Shown here in pieces: positions 45,626 to 58,090 of a stretch of DNA of 64,000 nt (the first letter of the stretch is position 1; every line of letters starts with the position of its first letter). The position numbers and the translations under genes are program-made. Under the pieces are notes generated by a model. That model did not search any database, was not told where the DNA came from, and worked only from the letters and a program-made list of their open reading frames with translations. The stretch spans positions 44,736,069 to 44,800,068 of the forward strand of contig OZ034975.1 of NCBI GenBank assembly GCA_964030785.1, given 5' to 3'. Source of the DNA: Siderastrea siderea (Eukaryota > Cnidaria > Anthozoa > Scleractinia > Rhizangiidae).

Positions 45626-46634
45626 GCATTGATTTCGCCATCAGAGATGATACTTTCTGCCACTTTCAACTTTTTTGTGGTACCAATTCAGTTTCACCGA
45701 CATCGATTACTTTTGCTCTAATGTTGACAAGTGCCATTGGTTCGCAATGGCGGCCTCTTTTAACTGAGGTGCCCTCTGGTTGGACATTGAAGCAGAATTG
45801 CCTCCTCAACCTGAAACGAATACTCCTCGTGTTGACAAAGCAAAAACTGACAGTTGTTTTGATGTATCAACCACTCTGATTGTTCCCCTACCCCTTTTTA
45901 GTCCTCTCGCCTTAGCATCTTCTCCTGCAAGATAACCCTACTGCTTTTCTTCATATATTACTGGTTTGCATTTCGTGCATAAAATTGTCTGAAATTTCCA
46001 TATTGTCAGCTATCGCCTCGACTTAGCGAGGCAGGAAAAATAAGGTCAGGGGACAAGATTTAAAAGAACAGTTTTCACTTGTAACGGACACATTTCGTAG
46101 TTCAGTCACCGATGTACAATTTCGGATCAGGGAATTTCAAGGATTTATGGAAATCAAATTGTAAGTTGAAAAGTGTTTGGCGTTTCAATAGCGAATGATG
46201 TAATTAGTAACTTGTTTTCTAACTGATTTCAGTTACGGACGCTTCCTGAACTGATCGATGAAGGAACAAAGCCGTAAAGACTAGTGCAAAATAAAATCTT
46301 CAAAACCTTGAAATCCCTGGCTAATCTTCTACAGAAGTAACGCCTTCACGCATTAATCAATAACCTTTCCACTGCAAGTCAAAATAACTATTACCAATAG
46401 ACTTCTGAAAAGAATACAAACAAACAATCAAAAATGAATATGAACGTGTTTTTACCAATCATAAAAACTGTCCGCTTATATGCGATCCACTTATACACAA
46501 TTTTCATTGTAATCCCATTTAACAACTATACTTTACAAAGAAAACACTTTTTTTGATTGAAAATTCCTTCTTCTTTATCAATCAACAATCAAATCAGTTC
46601 TATAAATTGCATAATGGTATTACTCATCACTACC
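45626..46634. other. No gene recognised
   Basis: AT-rich; no repeat, splice-joined frame or RNA gene seen. Confidence 0.4.
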
Positions 46635-47490
46635 CCTGCAAAAAAGAGCCAAGAAATCCCCGGAATTCCGCGGAAAAATTCCTGGCTTTCCACACTTTTT
46701 TGCACATAAGGAAAAGCCAGGAAAGCCAGGAGTCTCTTGGCTTTCCAGGAAAGCGCGGAGACTCTTGGCTTTCCACGCTTTCCAGGATTTCCTGGAAAGC
46801 GTGGAAAGCCAAGACTCTCCGCACTTTCCGGGCTTTCCAAGATTCCCCTGTCTCCTGGAAAGCCAGGAATGTTACTCCCAAAAGCCTGGGAAAGCCTGGA
46901 AAGCCAGGAAGAAATGCTCCACGCTTTCCTGACTTTCCCCTATGTGCAAAAAAGCGCGGAAAGCCAGGAATGATTCCCAGCTTTCCAGGATTCCGCGGTT
47001 TCTTGGAAAGCATGGGATACCAACCTGAAAAGCCTGGAAAAGCATGGAAAGCCAGGAATAAATATTCCACGCTTTCCTGGCTTTTCCCTATGTGCAAAAA
47101 AGCGCGGAAAGCCAGGAATGATTCCCAGCTTTCCGGGCTTTCCAGGACTCCACGGTTTCTTGGAAAGCATGGAATACCAACCCGAAAAGTCTGGAAAAGC
47201 GTGGGGAGCCAGGAATAAATATTCCACGCTTTCCTGGCTTTTCCTTATGTTTAAAAAAGCGTGAAAAGCCTGGAATCGACTCCCAGCTTTCCAGGCTTCC
47301 ACGGTTTCTTGGAAAGCGCAGAATTCTATACCCGAAAAGCCTGGAAAAGCATGGAAAGCCAGGAAAAAATATTTCATACTTCCCTGGCTTTTCCCTGTAT
47401 GCGAGAAACAGAAATTTTTAGCACACATACCCCAAAGGCCTGGAAAATAGGGCTTTCCAGGTCTTTGTGGTTTTCTAATGCTTAAATAGA
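46635..47490. repeat. GGAAAGCCAGGAA minisatellite with palindromic units
   Basis: Short GGAAAGCC/GGCTTTCC blocks alternate in both orientations. Higher-order units of roughly 155 bp share CCGAAAAGCCTGGAAAAGCA, TATTCCACGCTTTCCTGGC and TATGTGCAAAAAAGCG. Long open frames exist on both strands because the unit reads open each way. They encode KPGK/FPGF-like low-complexity sequence and are not genes. Confidence 0.85.
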
Positions 47491-48160
47491 ATGAAATATT
47501 TTGGCCTTGCGTACATTTGCACATAAAATATAGTGATAAATGATTGATTTCCTGGAAAGATTTTTCTCTCAGGGTTTCCCAAGAATTTAAGCTCAAACAG
47601 CTATGTTTGCAGTGAATGAAAACAAAACAACAATTAAACTAAAAACTTTGTAGAAAAATTCAAGTGTAATATGTACTTTGTCTTGATTTACAATGAAAGA
47701 TGTTTTCACAAATAAATTACATAAGGTAATGAATCAAGATTTGACTATATAAATGTGCACAAACTATTATTTTCTCCAGAAGAGCAATAAATTCATTTCA
47801 CTGTGAAAACAAAGTGTTTTGATGTTCCACTTCAGTCATTGTGATAAATACATATTGCACATGATGGACTAACAGTTAAATGTAAAATTTCAAGAAAAGA
47901 GTAATGTTTGTTAATTGCATCAGTTCAAGTATGAAGGTGAAAACTGAAAAAAAATGAGTTTGGCTTACTCTAATACCGACACATGATTTGCAGTGAGTGT
48001 CAAAGCTCTCAAGGTTATCTCTCGTTTATTGGACCTTAATATTATATATTTCTTGTTTTCTGTCATACCATGATGCAGGTTGTCAAAATTCAAATATGTG
48101 AATGATCATATGCATTGCATGTTTTGTCCCAAACTAAGGTCATGTTTTTGCGTGATTTAC
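47491..48160. other. No gene recognised
   Basis: AT-rich sequence without identifiable features. Confidence 0.4.
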
Positions 48161-48393
48161 CGTATTTACTCGAATAAGCTTCGCCCCTGAACAAGCGCCG
48201 CCCTCGAATAAGCACCGTATTTGCGACAAAAAAGTTAGTAAGTTCAAGTAGTCTGTTTTCAGCGTTTTTTCTTTGCCACGTCCAATTTTTGAATAAGCGC
48301 CGCCCTCAAATAAGAGCCGCCCTTGAATAAGCATGGCATTTGAGCCGCGAAAAATTTAATAAGCGCCCCGGCGCTTGTTTGAGTAAATTAATG
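48161..48393. repeat. MITE with ACCGTATTTACTCGAATAAG end
   Basis: The motif GAATAAGCGCCGCCCT recurs four times. The ends ACCGTATTTACTCGAATAAG and TTGTTTGAGTAAATTAATGG are inverted. Confidence 0.65.
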
Positions 48394-48954
48394 GTATGTG
48401 TATGCTTGATGCAATCGTGTACACAGTGACATACATACAACCCAAGCAATTCTCTCAACTTGGTGAATCATTTTGATGAACTAATAATTATAACAGTTTG
48501 ATATATAATATTAAAACTAATATATGCTGCCTACCGCTTTCTTGTAACTTAAGTTTCTGGTTTCATTATGAAGCCTGATGACCATTCTGTTCTCCGTGGC
48601 TCTCTACTCTTGGAATTATAGAGAAGTCCATATGTATTTACTTCTGCAGTCTTCTGATCATCACACTCTTTGATAGATGAACTGGACTGAATTAAAGCTA
48701 CCAATGAGCACTTGCACAATCCCATGCCCAGCATGACAGTGATCTTTTCTTTTCAAACATGAACCCTGGAATGTTGAAGAAGAAAATTAATGATTTTCAT
48801 TAAATTCAACCAAGATTCAACTAGATTTGTCAGGTACATGGGAATTAACAATGAATCCTGATTATAGTGATGTGGCCATGGCCTCTCAACAGCTAGCTTA
48901 ATTGGGGAGAACTGTAGGTGATAAACTATTAAAAGAATATTAAAGCAAAGAGAA
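48394..48954. other. No gene recognised
   Basis: Short open frames only (48549-48734, 48753-49034 on the - strand) without splice support. Confidence 0.4.
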
Positions 48955-49411
48955 GGGCAGTCAAAATTGTATTTGAAACCCAGCTGAGTCTGAGGGAGAA
49001 CAGAAGTTACTGTAATTTTTAAACACAAAGCCAAAAAGGGCCTTCTTTGATAACTGCAGACTTTTGGGAGCTGGTTAGGTTTTGACCCTCGGGTACAACA
49101 CCATTTATCACAGTCATACTGCTAAGGGAACTAACAATGTTTTAAGCCCTAGCTTATTCGGTGCTTTCCTTATGACAAGCCAGCATCATTGACACACTAA
49201 TATTTTAAAACCAAAAAGGGAAAGGCAGCCAAAATTGTATTTGAAACCCAGGGTCTGAGGGAGAACAGAAGGTGCTGTATTTTTAAACACAGAGCCAAAC
49301 AGGGCCTTTTTAAAAACAGCCTTTTTGAGAGCTGATGAGGTTTTCACCCTCAGGTACAACACCAATTATCACAGTCATACTGCTAAAGCAGACTGGGAAC
49401 TAACAATGTTT

Positions 49412-49612
49412 TATCCCTTTCACTCCCAGAGTCAGTTATGGACACATTTAAAGTGGTTCTAACTTTTGAGTCTGAGGATGAAATCGTATGGTTTGACCAT
49501 TCAAATGAAACCTCTTTAGCAGTACTTTAACATAGTGCTATATCAGGAATTTCTGACTTGTCTTGAACTGCTTGAATTCTCATTCTGGGCACTCCTGGGA
49601 GTAAAAGGGTAA
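49412..49612. repeat. MITE family 2, copy 3
   Basis: ATCCCTTTCACTCCCAGAGT to CACTCCTGGGAGTAAAAGGG. Its duplicate is at 50583-50783. Confidence 0.7.
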
Positions 49613-50582
49613 ACTAGTTCAAAGCTATATAAAGAGAAATGTAAAGCCATATGTCAAAAAACAGGAATCAAATAAATGAGTTCTAAGATGATTGCTTCTT
49701 GCACTGGCCATCATCATACATACAGCTTCTGGTACTGTCACTTAGAGTATTATTAAAACTGAACATACAACACAGAACTCACCATTTGCAAAGCTTGAAA
49801 ATTGTTGCATGGTGTCTGAGAACACATTATTTGGTCTCTGTCACTGTGGTACACCACCCAAAAGAAATCAGACAAACAAGTTAGAACAAACTGGGACTTC
49901 AACATTCCTGGCTGCAAGAGCTGATTAATTTCTTAGTAACAAAATTGTGTATTATGAATGAAGAATCAGTTCAGGTGTAGAACAAGCTACTCAATTTTCT
50001 ACGAACGATTCGATCATTGAAAAAGGTTGGTTGGTCGGTCAGAATGGATGTAACAAGCCCTAGCTTATTCGGTGCTTTCCTTATGACAAGCCAGCATCAT
50101 TGACACACTAATATTTTAAAACCAAAAAGAGAAAGGCAGCCAAAATTGTATTTGAAACCCAGGGTCTGAGGGAGAACAGAAGGTGCTGTAATTTTTAAAC
50201 ACAGAGCCAAACAGGGCCTTTTTAAAAACAGCCTTTTTGGGAGCTGATGAGGTTTTCACCCTCAGGTACAACACCAATTATCACAGTCATACTGCTAAGG
50301 GAACTAACAATGTTTTAAGCCCTAGCTTATTCGGTGCTTTCCTTATGACAAGCCAGCATCATTGACACACTAATATTTTAAAACCAAAAAGAGAAAGGCA
50401 GCCAAAATTGTATTTGAAACCCAGGGTCTGAGGGAGAACAGAAGGTGCTGTATTTTTAAACACAGAGCCAAACAGGGCCTTTTTAAAAACAGCCTTTTTG
50501 AGAGCTGATGAGGTTTTCACCCTCAGGTACAACACCAATTATCACAGTCATACTGCTAAAGCAGACTGGGAACTAACAATGT

Positions 50583-50783
50583 TTTATCCCTTTCACTCCC
50601 AGAGTCAGTTATGGACACATTTAAAGTGGTTCTAACTTTTGAGTCTGAGGATGAAATCGTATGGTCTGACCATACAAATGAAACCGTTTTAGCATTACTT
50701 TAACAATGCTATATCAGGAATTTCTGACTTGTCTTGAACTGCTTGAATTCTCATTCTGGGCACTCCTGGGAGTAAAAGGGTAA
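50583..50783. repeat. MITE family 2, copy 4
   Basis: Duplicate of 49412-49612 made by the 1.17-kb tandem duplication. Confidence 0.7.
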
Positions 50784-51301
50784 ACTAGTTCAAAGCTATA
50801 TAAAGAGAAATGTGAAGCCATATGTCAAAAAACAGGAATCAAATAAATGAGTTCTAAGATGATTGCTTCTTGCACTGGCCATCATCATACATACAGTTTC
50901 TGGTACTGTCGCTTAGAATATTATTAAAACTGAACATAGAACACAGAACTCACCATTTGCTAAGCTTGAAAATTGTTGCATGGTGTCTGAGAACACATTA
51001 TTTGGTCTCTGTCACTGTGGTACACCACCCAAAAGAAATCAGACAAACAAGTTAGAACAAACTGGGACTTCAACATTCCTGGCTGCAAGAGCTGATTTAA
51101 AATTTCTTAGTAACAAAATTGTGTATTATGAATGAAGAATCAGTTCAGGTGTAGAACAAGTAGAAACAAGCAAAACAAGAGAGATTTAAAGGCATACGTC
51201 GAAAAACAGGAATCAAATGGAGTTCTAAGATGATTGCCTTTCTTGGCCTGGTACTGTCGCTTAGAATATTATTAAAACTGAACATAGAACACAGAACTCA
51301 C

Positions 51302-51362
51302 CATTTGCAAAGCTTGAAAATTGTTGCATGGTGTCTGAGAACACATTATTTGGTCTCTGTCA
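51302..51362 (-). other. Candidate tandemly triplicated exon
   Basis: The - strand 61-nt segment between an acceptor-like GGTGGCGTACCACAG and a donor ATG|GTGAGT is open in one frame (DRDQIMCSQTPC, then QALQM). The same segment occurs at 49783-49843 and 50954-51014. A GTAAGT donor after CATGGATATTACAAAG at 51831 on the same strand could be an upstream exon. All this rests on consensus sites only. Confidence 0.2.
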
Positions 51363-51660
51363 CTGTGGTACGCCACCCAAAAGAAAGCAGAGAAATAAGT
51401 TAGAACAAATTGGGACTTCAACATTCCTTGCTTTAAGAGCTGATTATTTTCTTAGTAAAAAATTGTGTATTATGAATGGATGAATCTGATCGTTGAAAAA
51501 GGTTGGAAAACCACCTTCCAATCGCAAATTCGAGTTAAGTACGGATAAATAGTGCATAAACATATCCAAGGATCGGTCAGAATGCATGTAACAAGCCCCA
51601 GCTTCATCGTCGGTTTCCTTATGACAAGCTAGCATTATTGACACACTAAAATTTTAAAAC

Positions 51661-52574
51661 CAAAAACGAAGCTCAAAATGGAGTTTTAGGAAGACTTAAT
51701 GATTAAGCTTATGTTTACCGGCACGTTGAGAAAACTCGTTTTCATAAAGTAAGAAGGGACGAGAAATGAAAACCCTGATTAGAAACGCTTGTTTATGGCG
51801 CTTTCAATGGTAAATGTCAAAGAGACTTACCTTTGTAATATCCATGTAAGCCTTAGTTTGTACGCGTCAGTTCTATCTTGGTTGTGATTGGCCAAAGAGA
51901 GGCATCCCCGGCAAGCGGCGAAAATGGCGGGAAACTGGCTACCTCTGCTCCAGTCTCTTTTCGTCCGGGCGTTAAGCAGGCAGCCATTTTGTTTGATGCG
52001 GTCAGGATCAGTGGAGGTTTTGAAAAGTTAAAAGCTGATCTTTGGGGATCTTGTGAATTTTTGTTCATCTGAGCAGTGCATAGAACTGGTATCTGCCCTA
52101 AAAAGAAGTGATCGTAAGGGACAAACATGAAGGATAAATAAAATCGTGTCTGACATTGGCTGAGCTTCAGAGCAAGGTGAATATCGAATGCCATCCTGCG
52201 TTTTGTAAGTGAACTCGAGCGAACTTCCAGATTATTAAGTGTTTAAAAAACATTGCTGAACCACCCAGTCGACCCAGTACCGTGGTTGTTTTTGAACAAG
52301 ACAAGTAAGCAACTGGAAAGAACGATACCAAAGGTGAGTACATGTATCAACAGTGTACGTCACAGACACATGTCAGAAACATGTTTTTAACCATTTTGTT
52401 TTTCGTTTTTACCTTTCCACGAATCATGAGAGGCTTAAGCCGGATTAGGAAAATAAATACCCACTGTTTAGGTATTTTTTAACCTAAATCTCTGTAGGAG
52501 TTACAACAAAAACCACCCTATGTTAAAAAGCAGATCAGAAACATCAATCTTAAGAGAAAGGTGTCAATCACTAC
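51661..52574. other. Possible bidirectional promoter region
   Basis: Less AT-rich than its surroundings, with AAAATGGCTGCC and GGCGAAAATGGCGGG. A - strand frame (52194-51853) leads toward the GTAAGT donor at 51830. A + strand donor-like ACCAAAG|GTGAGT lies at 52332. No conserved protein is seen. Confidence 0.25.
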
Positions 52575-55500
52575 TGGGAGCAACCCTGTGAAAAGCATGT
52601 GAAGTACATGTGAAAACCATGTGAATTTTACTTAAGTTTTCACAGGGAGTTCACAGGGTTTTCACACGGTTTTTCTCACCTCATTTCACAGAAATGTGAA
52701 ATACCATGTGAAAGAACCATGTGAAACACCTGTGAAACGGGCTCCGCGTTTTCACTTGGTATTTCACAGGATTAGGTGTGAAAAAGATGTGAAACATCAG
52801 TAACCGGATAGGTAACCCTTCCTGTGAAAATTGATGTGAAAATTATTAGTATGTGAAATACCTTGTAAAAAATGTCGTGAAAACCAAAGTGGAAGGCTAG
52901 GGAAAGCATTAATTTCACCATACAGGTGAAATACCATGTGAAAAAGTATGTGAAAACCCAAGTGGAGAGGAATGCATTCCCATACATGTGAAAAAACCAT
53001 GTGAAAAAGTATGTAACACTAGAAAAATCCTGTGAAAAAAAAGGGGAACGTTATACTAGCTGCACGTAGCTTAAATAGGTGACATTGAACTTAAGAGCTC
53101 TCGGGTATGCATATAAAAACACATGTTTTTTTTTTAATCAGTTAATTTTAGCTATGTACCCAAAATGAAAGGCAGGCTAACAGTAAAACAATGTCTTGCT
53201 AGCTATAGATCTAGATAGATCTTTTATCAATTATTGAAATATGGGTGACTAACAAAATCTGCATGGATCACATATAGATGTACACTACACCTGTACATGT
53301 CTTGCAATCCAATGTACCTGTAGCCTAGCTAAGATAGTGACACTAGTACTAGTCCTGCACAGAGGTCCCCTTGCAAAATGAAGCTAGGAATTGCTAGGAA
53401 TTTCCTAAGAATTCCTAGGAATTTCTTGGGATTGCTGAGAATAGTTAATATTAGGATCTAAAGCACATCAAACAACAAACAAACTTAAAGCTGATTAAGT
53501 ATTTATTCCAAAATTTGTAAGGATTCTTCACAATTTTGTCATCCAGGCCACAAAATTCATTGTTTTGATTTAATGAAAATTTTAAACTTCATGCCTGTAC
53601 TATGAAATCGAAACCTTAAAACCTTTTCTTGTGAATATATTTAAAGTATTAATTCACTACAGTCTCAGCACTATAGAAACTAGCCTGGAGACTACAAGTC
53701 ATCTTGTACTGATGCAGTGCAGCTGTGATTAAACTAACATCTCCACAAAGTTCACAAGAGTCTTTGCATGACATAATGAATACTATGTTTTTCAGATGTA
53801 TGTACATGACCTACATGTATGTATTGTCCTCTGAAATTCACATCAGGGAATACATTTTCAAGAATTGTCAACACAGTCAGTGACTGGAAGAAAATTTAAT
53901 TCAACATTGGGAAAATTACAATTTTTTAATTCTGAATTGCTACACCTAGAACTTCTTGCAAATAAAGCTTCATCAGTATTCACAAAGTGAATCAGACGAC
54001 GTTGTCTTGATTTTTCTTTTTTCTCAGAGACAAGTGACTTAGCTTTAATACTGAGCAGGTTGCTCTTAACTTGACACTGCAGTGCTCTGGGCATGAGTGC
54101 CACATCTGTTCTAACGGCAGCTGATCATGAATTGAATACCTAGTAGAGCAAAACAGAACATTGTGTGATTAAAATCAGTTCTGAGTTATTGTAAGTTGTA
54201 CTCAGTTAATAGTTCTGTTCTTTCAATTCTCTAGAAAATGATCTCTATTATTGCTTTCAAATCAAGATAATGTAAACTTAAGACATCAGTTATCTAATGT
54301 GTCTTTTATAAACTACAGCGATGGAAACACTCTGCAGTGGAAGGCACTGGAGAACATTTTATTTTATGCTTCATTTTAACTTTTCTATAAACTGCACAAT
54401 TATGCCATAACTGCTTTTTTAGTTAAATAAACTCGCAAATTCAGCCTGCCTCAAATATAACTGTCTAGTTACATGTAAGCTTAAATATAGCTTCGAATTC
54501 AAGAAGACAGGAGAGAGCATGATCTTCTTAGAGTCGTTAATTTTGAAGCCAATATTTCATTACAAATCATTTTCTTTTAAACTTACCTCCTTCTTAAGAG
54601 TAGATATCCAAATTTTGTTGCTTTGAGGCATCCTTTAAGCTTGAAAGAATAGAAATCCAAGCTAGGAAACATGCGTTGAGCATTTGAAACAAACTTGAAA
54701 TTTATGGCGCCAAAAAATTCAACCGTTTTCTCTGAGCCCGCAATGATAAGGTTGCTGACCAAAGCAGCTCATTCATTACCAGTCTCTCCCAACATTTTCA
54801 TGATTCCAAAATGGCGGCTGCTCCTGGATCCGTTTTTCTTGCTCACTTTAAGGATTGCATTCTGTGAAGAAGTCACTACTGAATCGTTTTTTGGGACCTA
54901 TGGAGACTTGACAAATTTACCCCTGCAAAAGTTTGAAAACTACAGATTTTAATTGTTAAATTGCTGAGTGACTCACTGCGTGAATGTTATAAGACAAATA
55001 TGCAACCAATCCTGAACAGATATGATCATGTAAGATTAACAAGGTAAAGTAAAACTGGTTATTCTTTGACAAATGATCTTTCCTGTTTTATGGTTAATTC
55101 TTGCACAGACCAAGCATAACATTCCAAGAAGAAATTGAAACTACATGTATATGCTTATCTGAAAGTTTGAATTGTTTTATTGTTATTTATTTTTCACAGG
55201 GTGTTTCACAGGGTGGAGTGTTTTTGTTTACGATCCATGTTTCACATGCTTTAACATGGCTTTCAAAGACAAAAAAAATCTGAGAATTTCACAGGGTAGA
55301 ATATTGACATAATTTTTTTTAAATTAAAGAAATTAAAGCGCTTCTCATTTCACAGGGTGTTTCATAGGGGGACATTTTGCTTCTAAGATAAAGAGATGTT
55401 TCACAGGCTGTTTTACATGGCTTTTTCACTGCCAAAAATCACGAAAAAGTGTTCACACATTTTCTCACACGGTGGAATGAAGCTAAATTTTTGGTAAAAA

Positions 55501-55605
55501 ACCAATTTTTATTTCACAGGATGTTTCACATGGTGTTTCACACCCCCAAAAAATTTCACATGGTTTTCACATGTACTTCACATGGTTTTTACAGGGTTGC
55601 TCCCA
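52575..55605. mobile_element. 3-kb element whose ends are TGTGAAA minisatellites
   Basis: The ends TGGGAGCAACCCTGTGAAAA and its inverted form (TTACAGGGTTGCTCCCA) are joined to arrays of CATGTGAAAA/TTTCACATGG motifs: about 52590-53040 at the left, about 55195-55590 at the right. The centre (53050-55190) is non-repetitive and holds unrecognised frames, including an 81-codon basic one at 53858-54103 (-). AAAATGGCGGCTGCTCCTGG starts a short frame at about 54809. No transposase recognised. Confidence 0.7.
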
Positions 55606-56840
55606 ATGTCCACTTAATCCGAGCACGTATTTTCGGCTGCATATTCTTCTCACATGTCCTTTGCTTAAGGCCGGATATTAATCTTTCGTGGAAGTTGTTA
55701 CATGTAGTTAGCATGCAAGGAAATTATTGAACAGTAAAGAACAGGCCAACTAATGTCCTGGTCCATCCATTAAATCCAGGTAAATTTTACTCAAGGAGTT
55801 AAAGGGACATTGTAACGGATTGGCATGCGCGAACAACACCCACTTCCGGTCCCGCTGATTGACTTCAAAACATTGATCACTCTCTTTTTTGCTCTTTTGG
55901 GGGAATCAAATATTCGTTTTCATCCAGAGTTTCTGCATTTTCTACCACAACTGGCACCACTTGTCCACACCATTTTAAATTTGGCACTTCAAACTTGAAA
56001 AGTCTGCCTGAATTTTTCAAGGTTCGATTCTAGTAACTGCCACATTTGCTTAGGTGATGTTGTCTCTTTAATGCGCTGATCAATTCGAAACTTCAACATA
56101 TCCCCCCGGGTGACCCCCCAGGCATTTAACAACTTTTGAACATTGGCTCCTCCAAATCCTCCCCCCCCCCGACCGGGACTAAAATGGTGTTCAAATGCCC
56201 CCCTTAAGTGCCAGGTTTGATTGTCAAATGCCCCTCCCAAAGAGCAAAATGTTTTTAGGAGGAATAATACAGACATTTTGAATTTGTTCTGGTGTATGGC
56301 TTTTAATATAAATCTCACTTCTACATTGCATTGTAGTTGCCTTTACTGAATGTTCCGGTTGTTTTAGAGTGAGTCAGGTCAATAGCTCTCAACGATACTA
56401 AAAATGTAGTCATAAATTTTGTGTATTAAGGTAGTGATTAATACAAGGATCATGGTATAACATAATTCTTGTGACTTTATATGATGTTGCCCTTTTTACC
56501 ACTGATGGTGTTTAGCTTGAGGTGGTAAAAATTAACGCAAAATTAATACTAAACAAACTCTACGTGTACTTTTCATAAATACAGTGTAACTTTAAAAATA
56601 CTGCAGAGCTTGTTAAACCCCTTTTTCGCCAGCCATTCACTCATAAAAGCGAGGTCTTTGCCTATAAATTGGTCCGTATTAAACAACCACGTGCGTTAGG
56701 CATCGGACAAAAAACATTTTAAACTTGGCACTCCCGGTTCAAATTCCTTACCATACCCTGGCAAAGGTCAAATTCCCCACCCCCGGAAAGGCCTTTTGCG
56801 TCAAATTCCCTACTCCCTGGCACGGAAAATAGTCAAATGC
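55606..56840. other. Spacer with degenerate TCAAATGCCCC repeats
   Basis: 55715-55800 is repeated directly at 58210-58310 (AAGGAAATTATTGAACAGTA, AAGAACAGGC, TTTTACYCAAGGAGTTAA). 56100-56240 and 56730-56840 are rich in TCAAATTCCC/TCAAATGCCC. A poly(C) run lies near 56160. No gene. Confidence 0.5.
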
Positions 56841-57221
56841 CTGGCAGGGTTCTATCTAGGATTTATCATTTGGGGAGAGAAGTCCCGAGTGGCCGAAGGC
56901 CACGAGCTTCCTAGGGGGTCCGGGGGCATGCCCCCCAGAAATTTTTTGAAATGAATATGCACTGAGATGCAATCTGGAGCATTTTGATACACAATTTTGA
57001 GATAATGTTTGTAATACTCTATGTTCGTTGTCATATAGTGTCCTTAGACACGGAATACTTACTTCATGTGCACTGACCTCGTTGCGTCTGGTTAATTTTT
57101 CCGATATAGTTACTTATAGCGGAGCCAGCGCGCTAGCGCGTCAGCGGAGCTCCATTGCTAAGGAAATTTGGTAATCTATCAAACCAAAAAATTTTGGTAG
57201 TGACGTAGTAGTCACGTGACC

Positions 57222-57282
57222 GTCCGTCCGTACATCCGTCCGTACGTCTGTCCGTCCGTCCGTCCGTCCGTCCGTCCGCACC
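57222..57282. repeat. (CGTC)n microsatellite
   Basis: Interrupted CGTC/TACGTC units next to GTAGTCACGTGAC. Confidence 0.85.
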
Positions 57283-57769
57283 ACAGGGCTACCAATACAC
57301 TTCCTACACTGGATAGAATCCTGTGCTGAATCCCGTGTGTTTTCGGCGCAAAATCGCATGTTGACCCGCGTTGTAGCAAAACAAGCAAAGACAACAAAAG
57401 TCAAAAACAAATTTGTTAGTGGAAAAAAAAAGTTCAAAAGAACACTCAGTTGTCTTTTTGGTGGAAGGGGAAAAGTTCAATCTAGGCGAAAGAAATTCGG
57501 CGATAAAGTTCAGGCAAAAAGTTCAAATTTGCCTCGTCGGTTCTGTTCAAACTCGGTCGGCACACCGCTTGAGTTCGCAGCTTTTCGCAGCGGTTTCGAT
57601 GCCAAATATAGCAGAGCTAGTGCTTTTTGGGTTTTTCTGTCCACAACCATGGTTTTTACGGCGTTTCGAACACATTTTGCCAGGGAAAACACCAGCATTT
57701 TCATGCTGATAGGCAGCTTGTCAAGAAGAAAGAAATAAGTATTAAAATTAACTACGAAAACAATGTCAA

Positions 57770-57842
57770 ACGCCCATGGCCTAGTGGACTAGATACCGGC
57801 AACTCACGCCGACGAGCCGGGGTTCGACACTCAGCGGGAGCA
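57770..57842 (+). ncRNA. tRNA-derived SINE head (Pol III promoter)
   Basis: An A-box TGGCCTAGTGG at 57777-57787 and a B-box-like GGTTCGACACT at 57821-57831 are spaced as in a tRNA. The sequence runs into a T-rich stretch at about 57846-57878. The acceptor stem does not pair well, so it is a tRNA relic or SINE rather than a working tRNA. Confidence 0.6.
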
Positions 57843-58090
57843 AGAATTTTTTTCTTTTTATTTTTCTTTTTTTTTTTGTAATAAAACGACTTGGATGAGA
57901 GTATTTTCACAAATTAATAACTGCCAGCAAAAACAAAACAAAAAACAAAAGCAAAAAACAGACAAAACAAAAAGGGGGGCTCCGCTTTTAGGCTTGGCTA
58001 AATCTATATATTATACTGTAATGATAACAATATTTTTTTGGGGGGGGGAAAGCTTCTACCCCTCAAATACCCTGGATAGAACCCTGCCTG

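Larger units (their letters stand above)
48955..51660. repeat. Nested tandem duplications, about 1.17-kb period
   Basis: Block X (AAGCCCTAGCTTATTCGGTG to GAACTAACAATGTTTT, about 265 bp) occurs at 49144, 50054 and 50317, with a decayed copy at 48955 and a fragment at 51593. Block Y (MITE family 2 plus ATGAGTTCTAAGATGATTGC onward) occurs at 49413 and 50584, with a partial copy at 51190. The order X-Y-X-X-Y-Y' indicates repeated unequal exchange. Copies differ by few bases, so at least the last step is recent. Confidence 0.85.
56840..58090. mobile_element. hAT-like composite element
   Basis: The inverted ends CAGGGTTCTATCTAGG and CTGGATAGAACCCTG are preceded and followed by TGCCTGG. Inside are GTGGCCGAAGGCCACGAGC, a (CGTC)n microsatellite (about 57222-57282) and a tRNA-like head. 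The open frames (57337-57738, 133 codons, and 57413-57709) are basic and unrecognised. Confidence 0.65.

Noticed and set aside
46553..47596. Long collagen-like KPGK frames
   Set aside because: Open on both strands because the minisatellite unit is palindromic; low complexity and no start context.
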